Shown here: positions 1-10,805 of the stretch, in pieces | How the letters are laid out: each line of letters opens with the position of its first letter | Position numbering within the stretch: position 1 is the first letter of the stretch | Source of the DNA: Mikania micrantha | Taxonomy: Eukaryota; Streptophyta; Magnoliopsida; Asterales; Asteraceae | Assembly: GCA_009363875.1 (NCBI GenBank) | Contig: CM018691.1 | Location: 4,588,001-4,652,000, forward strand | DNA: 64,000 nucleotides | Direction of reading: 5' to 3' | Made by a program: the position numbers and the translations under genes | Notes under the pieces: generated by a model | What the model saw: only the letters and a program-made list of their open reading frames with translations | What the model was told of the DNA's origin: nothing | The model's database searches: none

Positions 1-212
1 CATGTTTCATTGTTAGTGCTCGTCCCAAACATGTATGCAAACTAAATAAAGCTATATATGGCATACACCAAGCATCTTGTGTGGTGAATTTAAACGACAC
101 CTTATTTTTAAAGGTTTCCAACAAACTATCTTTGACTTTTCACTTTTTTTTTTGACAAGAACATGAACAATAGAACATCATATCCTGGTTTTGATTTATG
201 GGATACGCTATA

Positions 213-575
213 TTTGTGATGCACACATATAATGTATATGTGTGTGACCCTCAAGGTTTGTTTTCATCTCACCCTCCCCAGACCCCACACAGTGGGAATA
301 TACTGGGTTTGTTTGTTTGTTTGTTTGTTTGTGTGTGACCCTCAAGGGACAAAGAAAATTGCACTAATTTTAACGTTATTTTACTTATTTTTTTGAAAAA
401 TAACGTTAAAAGCGTTGAAATTATTAATTTCAAACGATAACTTTAAGTCGGAGACTCATTCGGAGCATGCTCTCTATCCCAACAGGGATAGGGTAACGTT
501 TGTTTTCATCTTTTTTTTTCCAGACTCTACTAAAGAGTGAGAATATACCATGTAACTTTGTTTGTTTGTTTATAT
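213..575 (-). repeat. SINE-like dispersed repeat, copy 1
   Basis: On the minus strand this reads from a CAAA-rich start (572-545), through a block like cccag-tatattcccac, a pair of short inverted blocks (cccaacagggatagg near 478-492), a self-complementary taacgttatttt...aaaataacgtta segment (370-410) and on to a gtgaccctcaaggg block. The same blocks occur in the same order at 39366-39535 and, on the other strand, at 47078-47345, so it is a dispersed family. No protein is encoded. SINE-like is an inference from length, lack of coding capacity and the CAAA-rich start. The outer borders are approximate. Confidence 0.5.
256..330 (-). mobile_element. 75-bp insertion inside copy 1, with 16-bp direct repeats
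   Basis: The sequence gtgtgtgaccctcaag is present at 240-255 and again, unchanged, at 331-346, bracketing exactly 75 bp. The insert reads, on the minus strand, as a run of CAAA units followed by a cccag-tatattcccac block and ends in gatgaaaacaaac. It matches the end of the host repeat itself (498-572). It therefore looks like a very short piece of the same family integrated by target-primed reverse transcription, or a local template-switch duplication. Confidence 0.55.
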
Positions 576-982
576 AGCCATCATGGGGACACGAAGATTT
601 AACGAACACATAGAATTATCACACAATTGTTTGCGTGACGTTATTGCGCAAAAAAGTTAACACTTATGTTATAAAAGTACGCAAAATTCGTGCACAGAAA
701 ACCAAACCTTTTGCATTTTAAACTTTCTGTATGAAATATATACTATCATTTTTGTTACAAGCCTTTTGAATTAACACTTGTATAAAAATATATATATATA
801 TATATATCATTTCGGTTTTTATTTTTAATTGTATAACCGTTAAGGGTAGTGGTTAGATGGTTGTGACTAAACATACAGTCAATTTGTCTATTATAACGCT
901 GACTAATTCAGGTCAAAATCATGAAAGTCTTCAAGCTTTCATGGCAAGTTTTATTTCATCAGCTGCATGACAATCTTTCACC
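576..982 (+). promoter_or_regulatory. Upstream region of the F-box gene
   Basis: This non-coding AT-rich stretch holds an alternating TA tract at 781-806 that could serve as a TATA region about 180-200 bp before the start codon. Near 910-945 there is a short direct repeat of catga-aagtc and caagctttcatg. No other element is recognised. The promoter role is positional inference only. Confidence 0.3.
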
Positions 983-2224
983 ATGATATATACACCTTTG
1001 CTTCAAGACTCACAAATGAACCCAAATATGGTGAACAAAAGACCCAAAATCAAGAAAAACCAAACCACCCATGAAACCAATTGCATCTCAGAGCCCACCG
1101 GGTCCGGAGCTTTGGTCGGTTCCAACGATGACCTTCTAACCGAAATCCTTCTCCGGCTCCCCGTGGCATCCGTCCTCCGGTTCAAATCTGTATCCAAACA
1201 CTGGAAATCGCTTTTGAGTCACCAACATTTCACCCTCTTGTTTGACAATGTTCCGGTCTCTCCTGGTTTTTTTGTTCGCGATTTGTATGTTCCGTTTGAT
1301 GTTGAAAACAAAACCCCACCTCCTTTTCGTAGTCTTAATTTCTATCCTGATCGTTGTGGGATCAAAATTGTTCAATCTTGTAACGGGTTACTGCTCTGTT
1401 GCAGCCATCGAGGGAAGGAACATACACGCAAATACTACGTGTTTAATCCCACCACCAAGCAATATGCGGTCATCCCATCGGTCATCGGAGGTCCGGATGC
1501 TAGTAAAACAATTCGTTTCATGGGTCTGGCATTTCGTCGAACAGGTTGTGTTCATTACAAAGTCGTTTGTTTTCGTAATGAAAAACATAACAAGAAACGG
1601 TTTCAGATCCAAATCTACTCGTCTGAAACAGAAAAATGGAGAATTTCACAAGAATCTTTCTCCGTGTCTGATTCTTTGTCATTTGGTCCTGGGGTTTACT
1701 CGAAGGGAACAATGCACTGGATTCCCAACTTTTTTGATCTGGTATGCTTTAAGATCGATGTTGAACAGGTGCAAAAGATGTTGTTGCCGGAGAGAGCATC
1801 TTCGTCTTGGGGCTCGAGGCCACTTTACTTCGGGGAATCACGAGGCCATCTGCATTTGGTGGAGGCTGCCCGCCATGAAAACCCATTGCAGGTCAACGTG
1901 TATGAATTGATGAGCGATTATTCTGGGTGGTTTATCAAATACCGAGTGGAGCTTGATGATCTTCCGACTGCTTACCCTGATATGGTGTATAGCAACCGAG
2001 ATCCATCAAATTATTTGTTTGAAGTGTTTGATGTTCTTAGAGGTGATGAAGAAGAAGAATCAACGTTCGTGGTGGTGAGGATTCCCGAGAAGATCATGAG
2101 GTACGATGTTGTTAACAAGAGTTTCGAGAAGATGATCGATCTGCCTGGCCTTCTCTGTTATCGAAGAATCTGTTACACAAATGTTCATCGCTATTCCCAA
2201 ATTTTATCTTCTTTCAGAGGTTGA
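983..2224 (+). CDS. F-box protein with F-box-associated domain (At5g07610-like)
   Basis: Intronless 413-codon gene. The F-box lies at residues 48-86 (DDLLTEILLRLP, then SVSKHWKSLL), the segment that in this family binds SKP1/ASK and makes the protein the substrate receptor of an SCF ubiquitin ligase. Residues 126-168 contain the typical first strands of a plant F-box-associated domain (SCNGLLLC, then VFNPTTKQYAVIP). The motif KGTMHWI near residue 235 and the later acidic DEEEES loop also fit. The layout resembles Arabidopsis At5g07610-type proteins; the substrate is unknown. Two starts are possible: Met1, or Met12 at 1016; the 33 extra bases encode nothing conserved that I can recognise. The frame is open throughout. 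A SINE lies only about 60 bp after the stop, so it may be part of the 3' UTR. Confidence 0.9.
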   Translation: MIYTPLLQDSQMNPNMVNKRPKIKKNQTTHETNCISEPTGSGALVGSNDDLLTEILLRLPVASVLRFKSVSKHWKSLLSHQHFTLLFDNVPVSPGFFVRDLYVPFDVENKTPPPFRSLNFYPDRCGIKIVQSCNGLLLCCSHRGKEHTRKYYVFNPTTKQYAVIPSVIGGPDASKTIRFMGLAFRRTGCVHYKVVCFRNEKHNKKRFQIQIYSSETEKWRISQESFSVSDSLSFGPGVYSKGTMHWIPNFFDLVCFKIDVEQVQKMLLPERASSSWGSRPLYFGESRGHLHLVEAARHENPLQVNVYELMSDYSGWFIKYRVELDDLPTAYPDMVYSNRDPSNYLFEVFDVLRGDEEEESTFVVVRIPEKIMRYDVVNKSFEKMIDLPGLLCYRRICYTNVHRYSQILSSFRG

Positions 2225-2265
2225 AAACTTGAAATCGTCCCAAAACATTGATTTTTGGGAATTGT

Positions 2266-2488
2266 TTTATGATTGTTTATTTATTTATTTTTGAACCGCT
2301 AACGTCAAATACACTGTTTAAATGAGTACATTGACATCATTTTCAGAAAGAAACTCACACTAGGAAAACCCCTAGCTCAACCTAGAGCATTTTTTTACTA
2401 CAGTCGAGACTCGAACCCAAGACATCATATTCGAAAAGTCAAGGGTACCATTAGGCTATAAGCCCCTTGGTTTATGATTGTTTATTTA
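2266..2488 (-). mobile_element. SINE (tRNA-derived type) just after the F-box gene, with 18-bp TSD
   Basis: The 18-bp target duplication tttatgattgtttattta occurs at 2266-2283 and 2471-2488. The element itself is 2284-2470, minus strand. It shows an A-box-like tagcctaatggta and a B-box-like gggttcgagtctc, the internal RNA polymerase III promoter of tRNA-derived SINEs. It ends in gcggttcaaaaa beside the left TSD. The same box order and 3' end recur at 4535-4767 and 13022-13242. Confidence 0.85.
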
Positions 2489-2540
2489 ACTTTGAAATCG
2501 TCCCAAATTTAACTTTGAAATAATTTTTTTATTAAAGGAA

Positions 2541-2860
2541 TCTACCTACTCTAATAAAGGGGCATTTTTAGGGGACACGTATTATGTTCTGGTTAAATCT
2601 GAACAAGTTTTTCATGTCTCTCTCCTAATAAATACTATTAATTTTAGTAATTAACTTATATGATTAAATATTAAAAAAATATAATTTTTCTTCTTCAAAT
2701 AATTTACTAATATATTAAAATTTAATAAACAATAAGAATAATTCAATTATATCTTATCCTAAATATAATTTTATAATTGTTAAATATTTATTATTATTTA
2801 ATGCTAATGAATTATATTTTCTATTATCCAGCTCGTGTAATACACGGGGTTTTAGGCTAT
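2541..2860 (+). mobile_element. Short non-autonomous Helitron
   Basis: It starts with TC after an A (aa|TCTACCTACTC) and has a perfect 5-bp stem hairpin near its end (CGTGT-aat-ACACG, 2834-2846). It ends about 2860 with CTAT where Helitrons have CTRR, followed by T. The size of about 320 bp and absence of any ORF show a non-autonomous copy. The last base of the CTRR motif seems mutated. Confidence 0.6.
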
Positions 2861-4518
2861 TATTAATATATTACTTTTTAAAATAAAGTTTTTAAAACTA
2901 TGTTTGTATTAATTTTTGATATATAAAAAGTAAATAAGTTAAAAAAGTTATCATTATTTTAACTCACATCAAAAATTATAAAGCTATATCCAAAATCTAT
3001 AAATTTTAGTTTCTTGGAAGCCACTTTTTATCACAACGTTAACATAAAAAATCTTTTTGACAATAGTAAACACTAATTTAAATTATTAACTTATTCAAAA
3101 AGTTAATAAGTTAATTTTAAATGATTTCAATCGAGTCCTTATTAATGAACAAAATTACATAGCGTGAACATCACATATAAGGGTGAGCTTGCCACGAGTA
3201 TGCTCGCAAAATCCGTAGGCACCAACTCATCAAACCCATGTAACATGCCTGCGAGACATATCTTGCTTGGTTATCGGTTTCATGAAACAAGGCTAAACGA
3301 TTAGGGGTCGAATATGGGTATTACCCTTCCAATATCACTAGAAACCCATAAAACACACTTCAATTAAAAACCCTAAGAGGTTTTTATTTATTTATATGTG
3401 AAACACTGAAACCTAAACCTGACTATCAATCAATGCGTCACTGCTTTCTCACTTCATCGATCATGACCAACACTACGATCCTTTGGTACAATTATCACTA
3501 ATCATCAGGAACATCGCATATAAAAAGACATACATAAAACAATTGTTCAGAACAAGAAAATCTAAGACGAATGTCTTTCTCAAAAACACATTGATAAGAT
3601 GTTGAATAAACAAATTATGATGATTCATTGAAGTTGTGAAAAGATTTACAGAGTAGATTTGATCATCAAAAAGGAAGTTTTACACCCTACTACTATATAT
3701 AAATGACTCAATCTCATGTTTCAAGATTTTTTTAAAATAGTGAAGCAATACACATATTTTCTATCTCGAATTCTCAAACACTTTGAATTAGTAGGCAAAT
3801 AATTACTTTATATTTCAATAAAACTTTCACCACATTTAGCATCATGATAAATGACTCAATCTTAGGTTTCAAGATTTAAAAAAGTAGTGAATGAATACGC
3901 ATATTCAAGATATGCTCAACACTTTCAATTAGAAAGAAAATAATTACTGATGAAGATATGTTCGGGAAAACTTTCATCACATTTCACATCAAGTAAAGGA
4001 TCATAAGATTTCAAACCGAGAAGATTTAGGACATGACCAAGGGAGATTTAGGGGAGCTCGGGGTGTTCGAGAGTGGTCAAACTGATGATCGGTTTCAATG
4101 GGACTTCTGTGTGAAGATTCGTGATCGAGAACAAACAACGATTATGTGGTGATTGTTTGATTTAGTCGGGTTTGTCAAATAAATCAAATGTATCATACTA
4201 TCATGTGTCAATGTTTTAGAATCATGTTATGTTTTGCTTTCTAGTAGGAAATTATGTGCTTTAGGGGTATTGGATCTTTGCTTAGTAAGCAATTTTCTTT
4301 AATCAATTGACAAATGTTTTGGTTTATTTTGTAATTTCTTATCTATTAGAGGGCTAATTTACCAACAGATATTATCAAAAATAAATCTATAAAGAATTTG
4401 TAACTTGTATACACTTTTATATATCTTGTTCCGCAATTTAATGCCATTTATTACCTATATATGAAAATGTGATTAGCGCACATGGCAGGCATGATTAGAT
4501 GGATAGTAATGATCAGTA
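2861..4518. other. Intergenic, no gene recognised
   Basis: AT-rich DNA without a supported gene on either strand. The only structure I can delimit is a two-copy tandem duplication at 3701-3996, listed separately. The 3190-3330 stretch is less AT-rich but has no recognisable coding content. Confidence 0.5.
3701..3996 (+). repeat. Diverged two-copy tandem duplication, period about 148 bp
   Basis: The blocks aaatgactcaatct, gtttcaagattt, caatacacatatt or its variant, caaataattact, and aaaactttca-cacattt-catc appear in the same order starting at 3701 and again at 3849. The copies differ by many substitutions and small indels, so the duplication is old. It encodes nothing recognisable. Confidence 0.65.
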
Positions 4519-4534
4519 ACATCATTACATATGT

Positions 4535-4767
4535 TTTTTGTTTTAACGTTATTTGATCCCAACGTGTGAACCATTGATTTTCAGGTCATGTTACCAAGGT
4601 CTAGTTACTATAACCTTCGTTGACACCCCACCACCACCCCAGGAGGAAACCACACCAGAAAACCCTCTGACCTCTCAAGGACCCATATTTCGTATTAGGA
4701 GGGATTTGAACCCACGACCTTTCATTTGAAAAGCCAAAGGATACCGTTAGGACAAAGGCGCTTTGAT
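4535..4767 (-). mobile_element. SINE with 16-bp TSD
   Basis: The 16-bp sequence acatcattacatatgt flanks the element at 4519-4534 and 4768-4783. On the minus strand it begins with the A-box-like region tcctaacggtatcc, has a B-box gggttcaaatccc near 4705-4717 and ends in aacgttaaaacaaaaaa next to the left TSD. A central purine-rich block (gagggttttctggtgtggtttcctcc) resembles the centre of the copy at 39640-39866. No protein is encoded. Confidence 0.88.
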
Positions 4768-5064
4768 ACATCATTACATATGTACCCCTCATGTCAAAAA
4801 CTAAAATTTTGGCATGTGATTTCCTTCTCGCCTTTCAAATGTAAATATTTTTTAATCATACAACATTGCCCACCGATTTTCGGTTTCATTCAACGTTTGG
4901 TAGTCTTTCATATACACACAGAAGGTGATCTGGATACGAGTGGCCATGGACATACATCATCCTTGAAACATATTTTGTGATTGTTCGTAGTTTGTATGTA
5001 TGTTCAATTTTAGTATACTATGAGATTTTGTTCTATCATATGTAAACCTAACAATCTTGACTCA

Positions 5065-6235
5065 AATTAAGATAAATGAGTTGGGTTGAGTGAACAATTT
5101 TTGTATTTTGGGTTGAAATGGATAGCATCATAACATATAATGGATTGAGACTAGCAACATGTTAACATATTACGGGTCAATATGGGTAACATAAAAACTA
5201 TAAAAATTGACAAAATTCAAACAGGTTATATTTGATTATAAAATTACTAAAGATTATGCAATAAACTATTTGTTACTTACAACTTATTTAAACTTAAACT
5301 AAATTGATGTTTTTTTAAAAACGACTTATTTAGACCCAAATAAGTTTTAGGTTATGCTAAATATACCCCTTTTGTAATTTTTTTACTTGTCATATCCCCT
5401 TCTTAAATATATACAAGTAAACCTTATGTTTTTAATTGTTAACTAAAAAGATTTATAAGCATTTAAAATTAAAACAACTACAAACATCACGGAATCATTA
5501 TCATCATCATCAAATCATCGTTTAAAAATCAAATTAATACGAAATATATGCCTAAATAACTATAGACGAACGAAAACTCAAACACTATTAAAACGAGTAT
5601 AAAACTCAAAATTAATTGAACCCAAGCATTCCTTTAACCTCTGCGAAACTCTCTGTGTAAACCAAAGCTATTCACAATCTTAAACAAATCAAGAAAAAGG
5701 CCTGTAAGAGCTCAGCGATTCAATTGCAGTTCATCAAGCAACGAACACGAATTAGTTAGTTAAGATAGGTGTTTCATACACCATTACACTCGTTTTTGTT
5801 CGAGGAATTAATGTCCTATGTTTGTAACAACGATCAGGCCTCAGTTCAATCGAATTTGAACAAGATGAATTAGGGTTCATACGATTAAATCTGATTTTTG
5901 ATGAATTTATATTTTATATTTTGTAGAGAGAATGGGGGTATGACAAGTAAGAAGATGATATGTTTAGTAGAATTTAATGTGTAAATAAAGTTTGGTGCAT
6001 TTTGGTTGTGTTATAATGTTGAAGGGTTGATTTTGACAAATTTATATTTAATATTTGAGGGGAGGGGTATAACAAGTCAGAATGAGGGGTATATTTAGCC
6101 TGACCTATAAGTTTTCTTAAAACTCATTCTGACACATACCAATCCTAACATGAACATGTTTTGACCCGTTACCTGACCCCACCCAACCCAACCCAACCCA
6201 CTCAATTTGGTAGGCTTAAATTCATATGTCACTTA
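5065..6235. repeat. Old interspersed repeat, split by a MULE-type MITE
   Basis: The ends (caatcttgactcaaa...aagataaatgag near 5053-5083, and cacccaacccaac...ggcttaaatt near 6180-6222) match the repeat at 60937-61365 and are similar in layout to 11462-11864. It consists of direct and inverted variants of gggttgaaatg/acccattt blocks and encodes no protein. The interior is interrupted by the element at 5349-6106. The outer borders are approximate. Confidence 0.5.
5349..6106. mobile_element. MULE-type MITE with 9-bp TSD and ~20-bp TIR
   Basis: The 9-bp duplication ataagtttt lies at 5340-5348 and 6107-6115. The terminal inverted repeats read AGGTTATGCTAAATATACCC (left) and AGGTCAGGCTAAATATACCC (right, reverse complement). 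Nine-base duplications and this TIR length fit Mutator-like non-autonomous elements. The interior (758 bp in all) has matching inverted subterminal blocks (ccccttttgtaa...cttgtcatatcccc near the left; ggggtataacaagtca near the right) and no long ORF. Confidence 0.8.
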
Positions 6236-6783
6236 CATCCAATGTTTCGATAACTTGTTTGTTTCTATTATATATACTAGGTTAGTAACTCGTGTAACAC
6301 ACGGGTTGACATATAGTTAAGATGCAATTCACAAAAAAGTTTAATAAAATTATATAATTACAATTGACGTAAAATATTATAAAATCAATTGTTAACTATT
6401 TTTTTTTCCTTTATTGATATCATATCTCCATAGCTCATGATATACTAAAAGAGAAATAATAATCAATAAGGATAAATTTAAGAAATGAAAAAAATAAGTT
6501 GCTTATTATATTATTTTATATTTGAATTTTAGAATTTTAAAAGTTTTTTAATTTATTGTGCATGTTAGTTTTTTAAATTGCTATAATGTGTTATACGTAA
6601 TTTAAATAATAGAAAACCTTAAAAATAATTACATGTAAAAATAATTTAGTTGTTATACTTATTATCTTTAATAAATTAATAATCTATTATTGTTTAATTT
6701 TTAAATTTAAAATAATAGTAGCTTATGATACAATTAATGCTAATAAATTTGTGTTTTATGATAATGAGAACTTTCAACTTTTA

Positions 6784-7989
6784 GGCTATGTGTTATGGTA
6801 CGTGACCCAGGCGTGATGCTCCTGGGTCGCGTCCCACCCCCATAACACAGGGGCGTGAGGGTGGCATGATGGGCAAAAGCGTGACCCTCCTCATGGGGTG
6901 ATGACCGTTTGGGGGAAAAAATAAAAAAAAATTAACAACGGTAATGTTACCGTTGAAAACCAAAATAAATGAATAAATAAATAAATTAAACCCTATATAA
7001 ACTCATTCAACCTACTCAAAAATTTTCCCAAAATCTTTTAAATCTCTCAAAAAATATTCAAAAATCTTTCAAATCTTCAAAAACTTCTACACTACCATGG
7101 ATCCAAACAACTCAAACAACCCAAACAACCCATACTTTAACATGTTTATGAATTGTTACCGACCTCAACTCGATCCAAACAATCCAAACCCGAACCAATT
7201 TCTAACCTTCTCAAATTGGTACCCACAACCACCTTTTTTCAACCAAAACTCACCCGCCTGTGACAACGTTTCTGGGAATCAACCGGAACCTGATGTTGAC
7301 GTGGTTCCGGAAACACAACCCGACGCCCAACCGGCTACATCGCGTCGCAAGCACCGACGAAAGGTAAGTGCCAGAAAAACAACAAAACCGACCATTACTC
7401 GATGGTCGGAATCTGAGGAGGTGGCACTAGCTCGTGCCTACATTGATGTTTCTGAAGACCCGTTCGTTGGTAACAACCAAACGAGCTCGGAATCTTGGAG
7501 ACGCGTGAGAGACCAGTTTTTTTCGGCAATGGGTCGTGGATCCTACCGGACGAACGACATGATTTCCGGAAAATGGCGCGACTTGTAACGTAAAGTCGCG
7601 AAACTTAACGGTGTATGGGTTCAACACCACAACAACCGTAAAAGTGGTGAGAATGATGAATCGGTCATGAACGAGGTGTTGATTACCTATGCACGAGAAA
7701 ACGAGCCATTTTCTCATATCGCGGCGTGACACGTTATGAGAAAATCAACCAAATGGCATCCCGTACTGAAATGCTTTTAATTATATTATGTCTTTTTTAA
7801 ATTTCAATTTTAATTAAAAAAATAAAATTCAAATAATAAAATATTGAAAAAGGTGGTGATGACGTGCAGTGATGGGGAAGTGATGGATAACATAGGAAAA
7901 GATGATGTCAAGTGATAAGGGGGTGATGGTGTTGGTTGATTATGTGGCGCCTACGTGGCGTGATGGGGGCTTTTGCATAACACATAGCC
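6784..7989 (+). mobile_element. PIF/Harbinger-type element, 1.2 kb, TTA target duplication
   Basis: Perfect 14-bp terminal inverted repeats (GGCTATGTGTTATG left, CATAACACATAGCC right) are flanked by TTA at 6781-6783 and 7990-7992, the Harbinger target. Only a decayed ORF1 remains inside (7097-7762); there is no DDE transposase, so movement would need a transposase in trans. It sits inside the Helitron at 6277-8116. Confidence 0.85.
7097..7762 (+). pseudogene. Harbinger ORF1, Myb/SANT-like DNA-binding protein, prematurely stopped
   Basis: The open part encodes 163 residues. The N-terminus is low-complexity and Asn/Pro-rich (residues 1-60). A basic linker with SRRKHRRK follows at about 113-121. 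Then comes a Myb/SANT-like (trihelix-like) domain from about residue 130 (TRWSESEEVALARAYI, then SESWRRVRDQFF and MISGKWRDL). In plants this kind of protein is the accessory ORF1 of PIF/Harbinger elements, which assists the transposase at the ends. A TAA at 7586-7588 cuts it. The same frame continues with family-like sequence (KVAKLNG, NDESVMNEVL) to another stop (7727-7729) and then TKWHP, so the gene is a relic broken by at least two nonsense changes. The ORF sits within the TIRs, which supports origin from the element and not from the host. Confidence 0.75.
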
Positions 7990-8116
7990 TTATTGTGATG
8001 ATGATATTTGTACATTAGTCTTATATGGCAATACTTTTAGAGTGACATGTGGCATTTAGTGATGTGTATATGCTAGTAAAATGACATGTGACATTGAATT
8101 TACTCTTTTGTTAGGA

Positions 8117-8757
8117 TTATGAGATTTTTTCAACTTTGAGCTCTTTTGATGACAACATTGGAGACGTTATGGTTCCTAATTCTTAAATGAAAAAAAATTA
8201 TTAACTTATATATTTTATATTTCACAACACAAAATATTTTCTAGATTTATGAATTATATATATTTTTTCAATCCCATGGAAACAAAATAATGATGATATT
8301 ATATGGTCCAATTGCGTTGGTTGTGAGTTCTCATTATCATCCAACAACCTCATAATAAATTTATCTATTAATTGTAGCCTTGCAACCACCAATCCACAGA
8401 CAAGATAACATTTAAAGCCGAAATTCTCAAAACAACCTTTTTAACACAAAATACTATTTAATTTTTCTTTTTCTTAAAAATATCTATTAAAATATAAACT
8501 ATAAATACAAAATTTGTATATTAATTTGATAAAAAAATCCAATATTTTCCGTACATCTTATACTTGATACTGGTAGTTGGTTGTTTGCCTATATCGGATC
8601 AAACCATCAATCTTTAGCATGATACCCTTCAGCCCGTTACATTGAAACATCAACCCACCCAAACACACCCAAATCCATATGAGTCTGAATTTCTTTAATC
8701 AAACCTGCAAGATTCTGCATTTCTTTAATCATTTAATCAAGATTCAACTGAACCCAC
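8117..8757 (+). promoter_or_regulatory. Upstream region of the pseudokinase gene
   Basis: AT-rich, with no open frame resembling leucine-rich repeats or any other ectodomain on the plus strand. That supports starting the pseudokinase at 8758. A tatattttttcaatc stretch near 8258-8272 could act as a TATA region, but it is far from the start codon. Nothing else is recognised. Confidence 0.3.
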
Positions 8758-10805
8758 ATGGAGGACAGATACAAGATCATGCTAATTCTATCATTATCAT
8801 CTTCTGTTGCATTATTCATCGCTGTAATTATGATTTGCATCTGCAGAAGAACAAGGCATTCAAGAAATGAGTCTTGGGATGAAGATTCAAGCTTTGAAGT
8901 TGCAGAAATGGAGATGAAGGAGGAGATGATTAGGTTTGAAGGTGGTGAAGATCTCACTTGTTTTGATGTGTTGGATGCTCCTGGTGAAGTGATTGGTAAA
9001 TCCAGTTTTGGAACTTTGTATAGGGCTAATTTGGTGAGAAGTAACACAGTTGTGGTTTTGAGATTCTTGAGACCAGCTTGCACTAGGAAGGTACAAGATG
9101 TTATGCATGTGGTACAACTTCTAGGGGCTGTGAGACATCCTAATTTGGTTCCTCTTTGTGGGTTTTATGTTGGTTCTAGAGGTGAAAAGCTTCTGGTTCA
9201 TCCATTTTACAGGAGAGGAAATCTTGCAGAATTCATTAGAGGTGAATCCCTATTTTCTTTCACTTTTCTTTAAATATTTTTTTATTTTTTAAAAAATGTT
9301 TTTATATAACAATAAACTCAAAAAGATATAATTTTTATCAATGACCCATCAACACAATATAATCTGTCACAAAGTCAAATGGGTTAGTTTTTGAGGCAAA
9401 GGCGTCGTCTAATTTTATTATTAAATTTATTTATTAATTGTTTTGTTTATATGCATGAAAACTTATTTATATATGTATTTTTATTTTAACAGTAATTTTT
9501 ATATACAATATGATATATGTTCTTTTTAATTATAATTATTCTTTTATTTTTAATTATAATTACTATGTATATACATCTTTGATCTAATAAGTCAAATTAA
9601 TAAACCCTAAGCTTATTTAGGCTCCTAGTTGTAATTAAGTTTGATATATGAAATTCAAGCTCAAGCTTTTTATTAAATGACTTATATTATAATTTTAAGT
9701 TAGGGTTAGAGTTTGTTTTAAGATTTTAGTAAGTAGATGTCAAGTTGTTCATGAGTGTCTCAACTCATTTACATTCTAAGACACGACCCATTAACATGAC
9801 ATAGCTCGACACAAAGTTAAAAAGGATTAGTGTTTGGGGTAAATAGATTGACATGTCTAAGTAAGTTCAACCTACTTAACCCGTTTATGATAAGCATAAA
9901 CACATTTGACTTAATGTGTTAAATAAGTCCACCTTACATATCTATTACACTTGTTTATCAAAAACAACATAGCTTTATAAATAATTAAATATTACAATAA
10001 AGTATGAATAACAAAGGCTTATATTCTCTTATAAGAGATCATGGTTTGAGTCTATCTGAAAACAATTGCTTCTGGATGAGCAAAAGGTTTTCTAAGTGTG
10101 AGCTTCCTTCTGAATAGTGGGTTAAGTTGCTCGTTTTGTAGTCCTATTCACATCGCATGATATATTCCGCCAAATCTGTAAAATCTTTCAATTTTTCTTT
10201 TTAATTTTAATTTTTATGTTTTGTTTTTATATATACAAATGTTCAATCTTTATGCAGTATGCTTTCCTTATTTTACTTTCAGTTGTGCAGATGGAAACGT
10301 TGAATCTCGAAACTGGAATGTGATTTACAGGATATCAACTGGCATTGCAAGAGGCTTAAACCATCTCCACACAAGCCTTCAAAAACCAATCATCCACGGA
10401 AATCTAAAGTCGAAAAACATACTCTTAGGCCGAAATCAGACGCCATTTGTGTCTGATTTCGCTCTATTTCTGCTCTTAAATCCATCCACAACTCAAGAAA
10501 TGATCCAAGATGCCGCGGTTGAAGGCTACAAACCACCCGAGTTGATCAAAGCAACTGATACAAGCGTTGAAACCGATATCTTCAATTTTGGAGTGATCTT
10601 ACTCGAATTACTTATGGGTAAAGAACCGAACGAGAAACAAAATGCTAATCATAACACAATCTTGAACCACTGTATATTGGGTTCAGCTGATGAAGATGAT
10701 GTTTTGAAGTTGTATCATCTTGCAATAGCTTGCTGTTCGCCATTGCCTTCTTTCAGACCTGACACGAAGCACATTTGCGAGAAGTTGCAAGAAATTGGAT
10801 CATGA
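8758..10805 (+). CDS. Membrane-anchored receptor-like pseudokinase without ectodomain
   Basis: Two exons, 8758-9241 and 10291-10805, with a GT-AG intron of 1049 bp, join in phase to 332 codons plus stop. Residues 7-28 form a single membrane segment followed by basic CRRTRHSR, so the rest faces the cytoplasm. The kinase-like domain spans about 70-330. The glycine-loop position reads IGKSSFGT (79-86), the VAIK lysine is Arg102, HRD is HGN (197-199, in IIHGNLKSKNILL) and DFG is DFA (217-219). PPE is kept at 243-245. Three catalytic positions are thus lost and phosphotransfer is unlikely. The closest class I recognise is the atypical LRR receptor-kinase group that includes TMKL1-like proteins, but no leucine-rich repeats or signal peptide precede the membrane segment. 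Function is unknown; a scaffold or decoy partner of an active receptor kinase is an inference. Confidence 0.85.

Larger units (their letters stand above)
6277..8116 (-). mobile_element. Helitron (non-autonomous), split by a Harbinger element
   Basis: On the minus strand it starts TCCTAACAAAAGAG at 8116 after an A. It has a 5-bp stem hairpin (CGTGT-aac-ACACG at 6291-6303 on plus) and ends CTAG at 6277, followed by T. Target A|T and the hairpin just before CTAG are the classic Helitron signature. Removing the nested element at 6784-7989 leaves about 630 bp with no Rep/helicase coding, so it is a passive copy. Confidence 0.75.

Noticed and set aside
2370..2470. tRNA-gene-like A and B boxes in several places (also near 4705, 13080, 39690)
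   Set aside because: No cloverleaf with acceptor and anticodon stems can be drawn; TSDs and tails show that they are SINE promoters, not tRNA genes.
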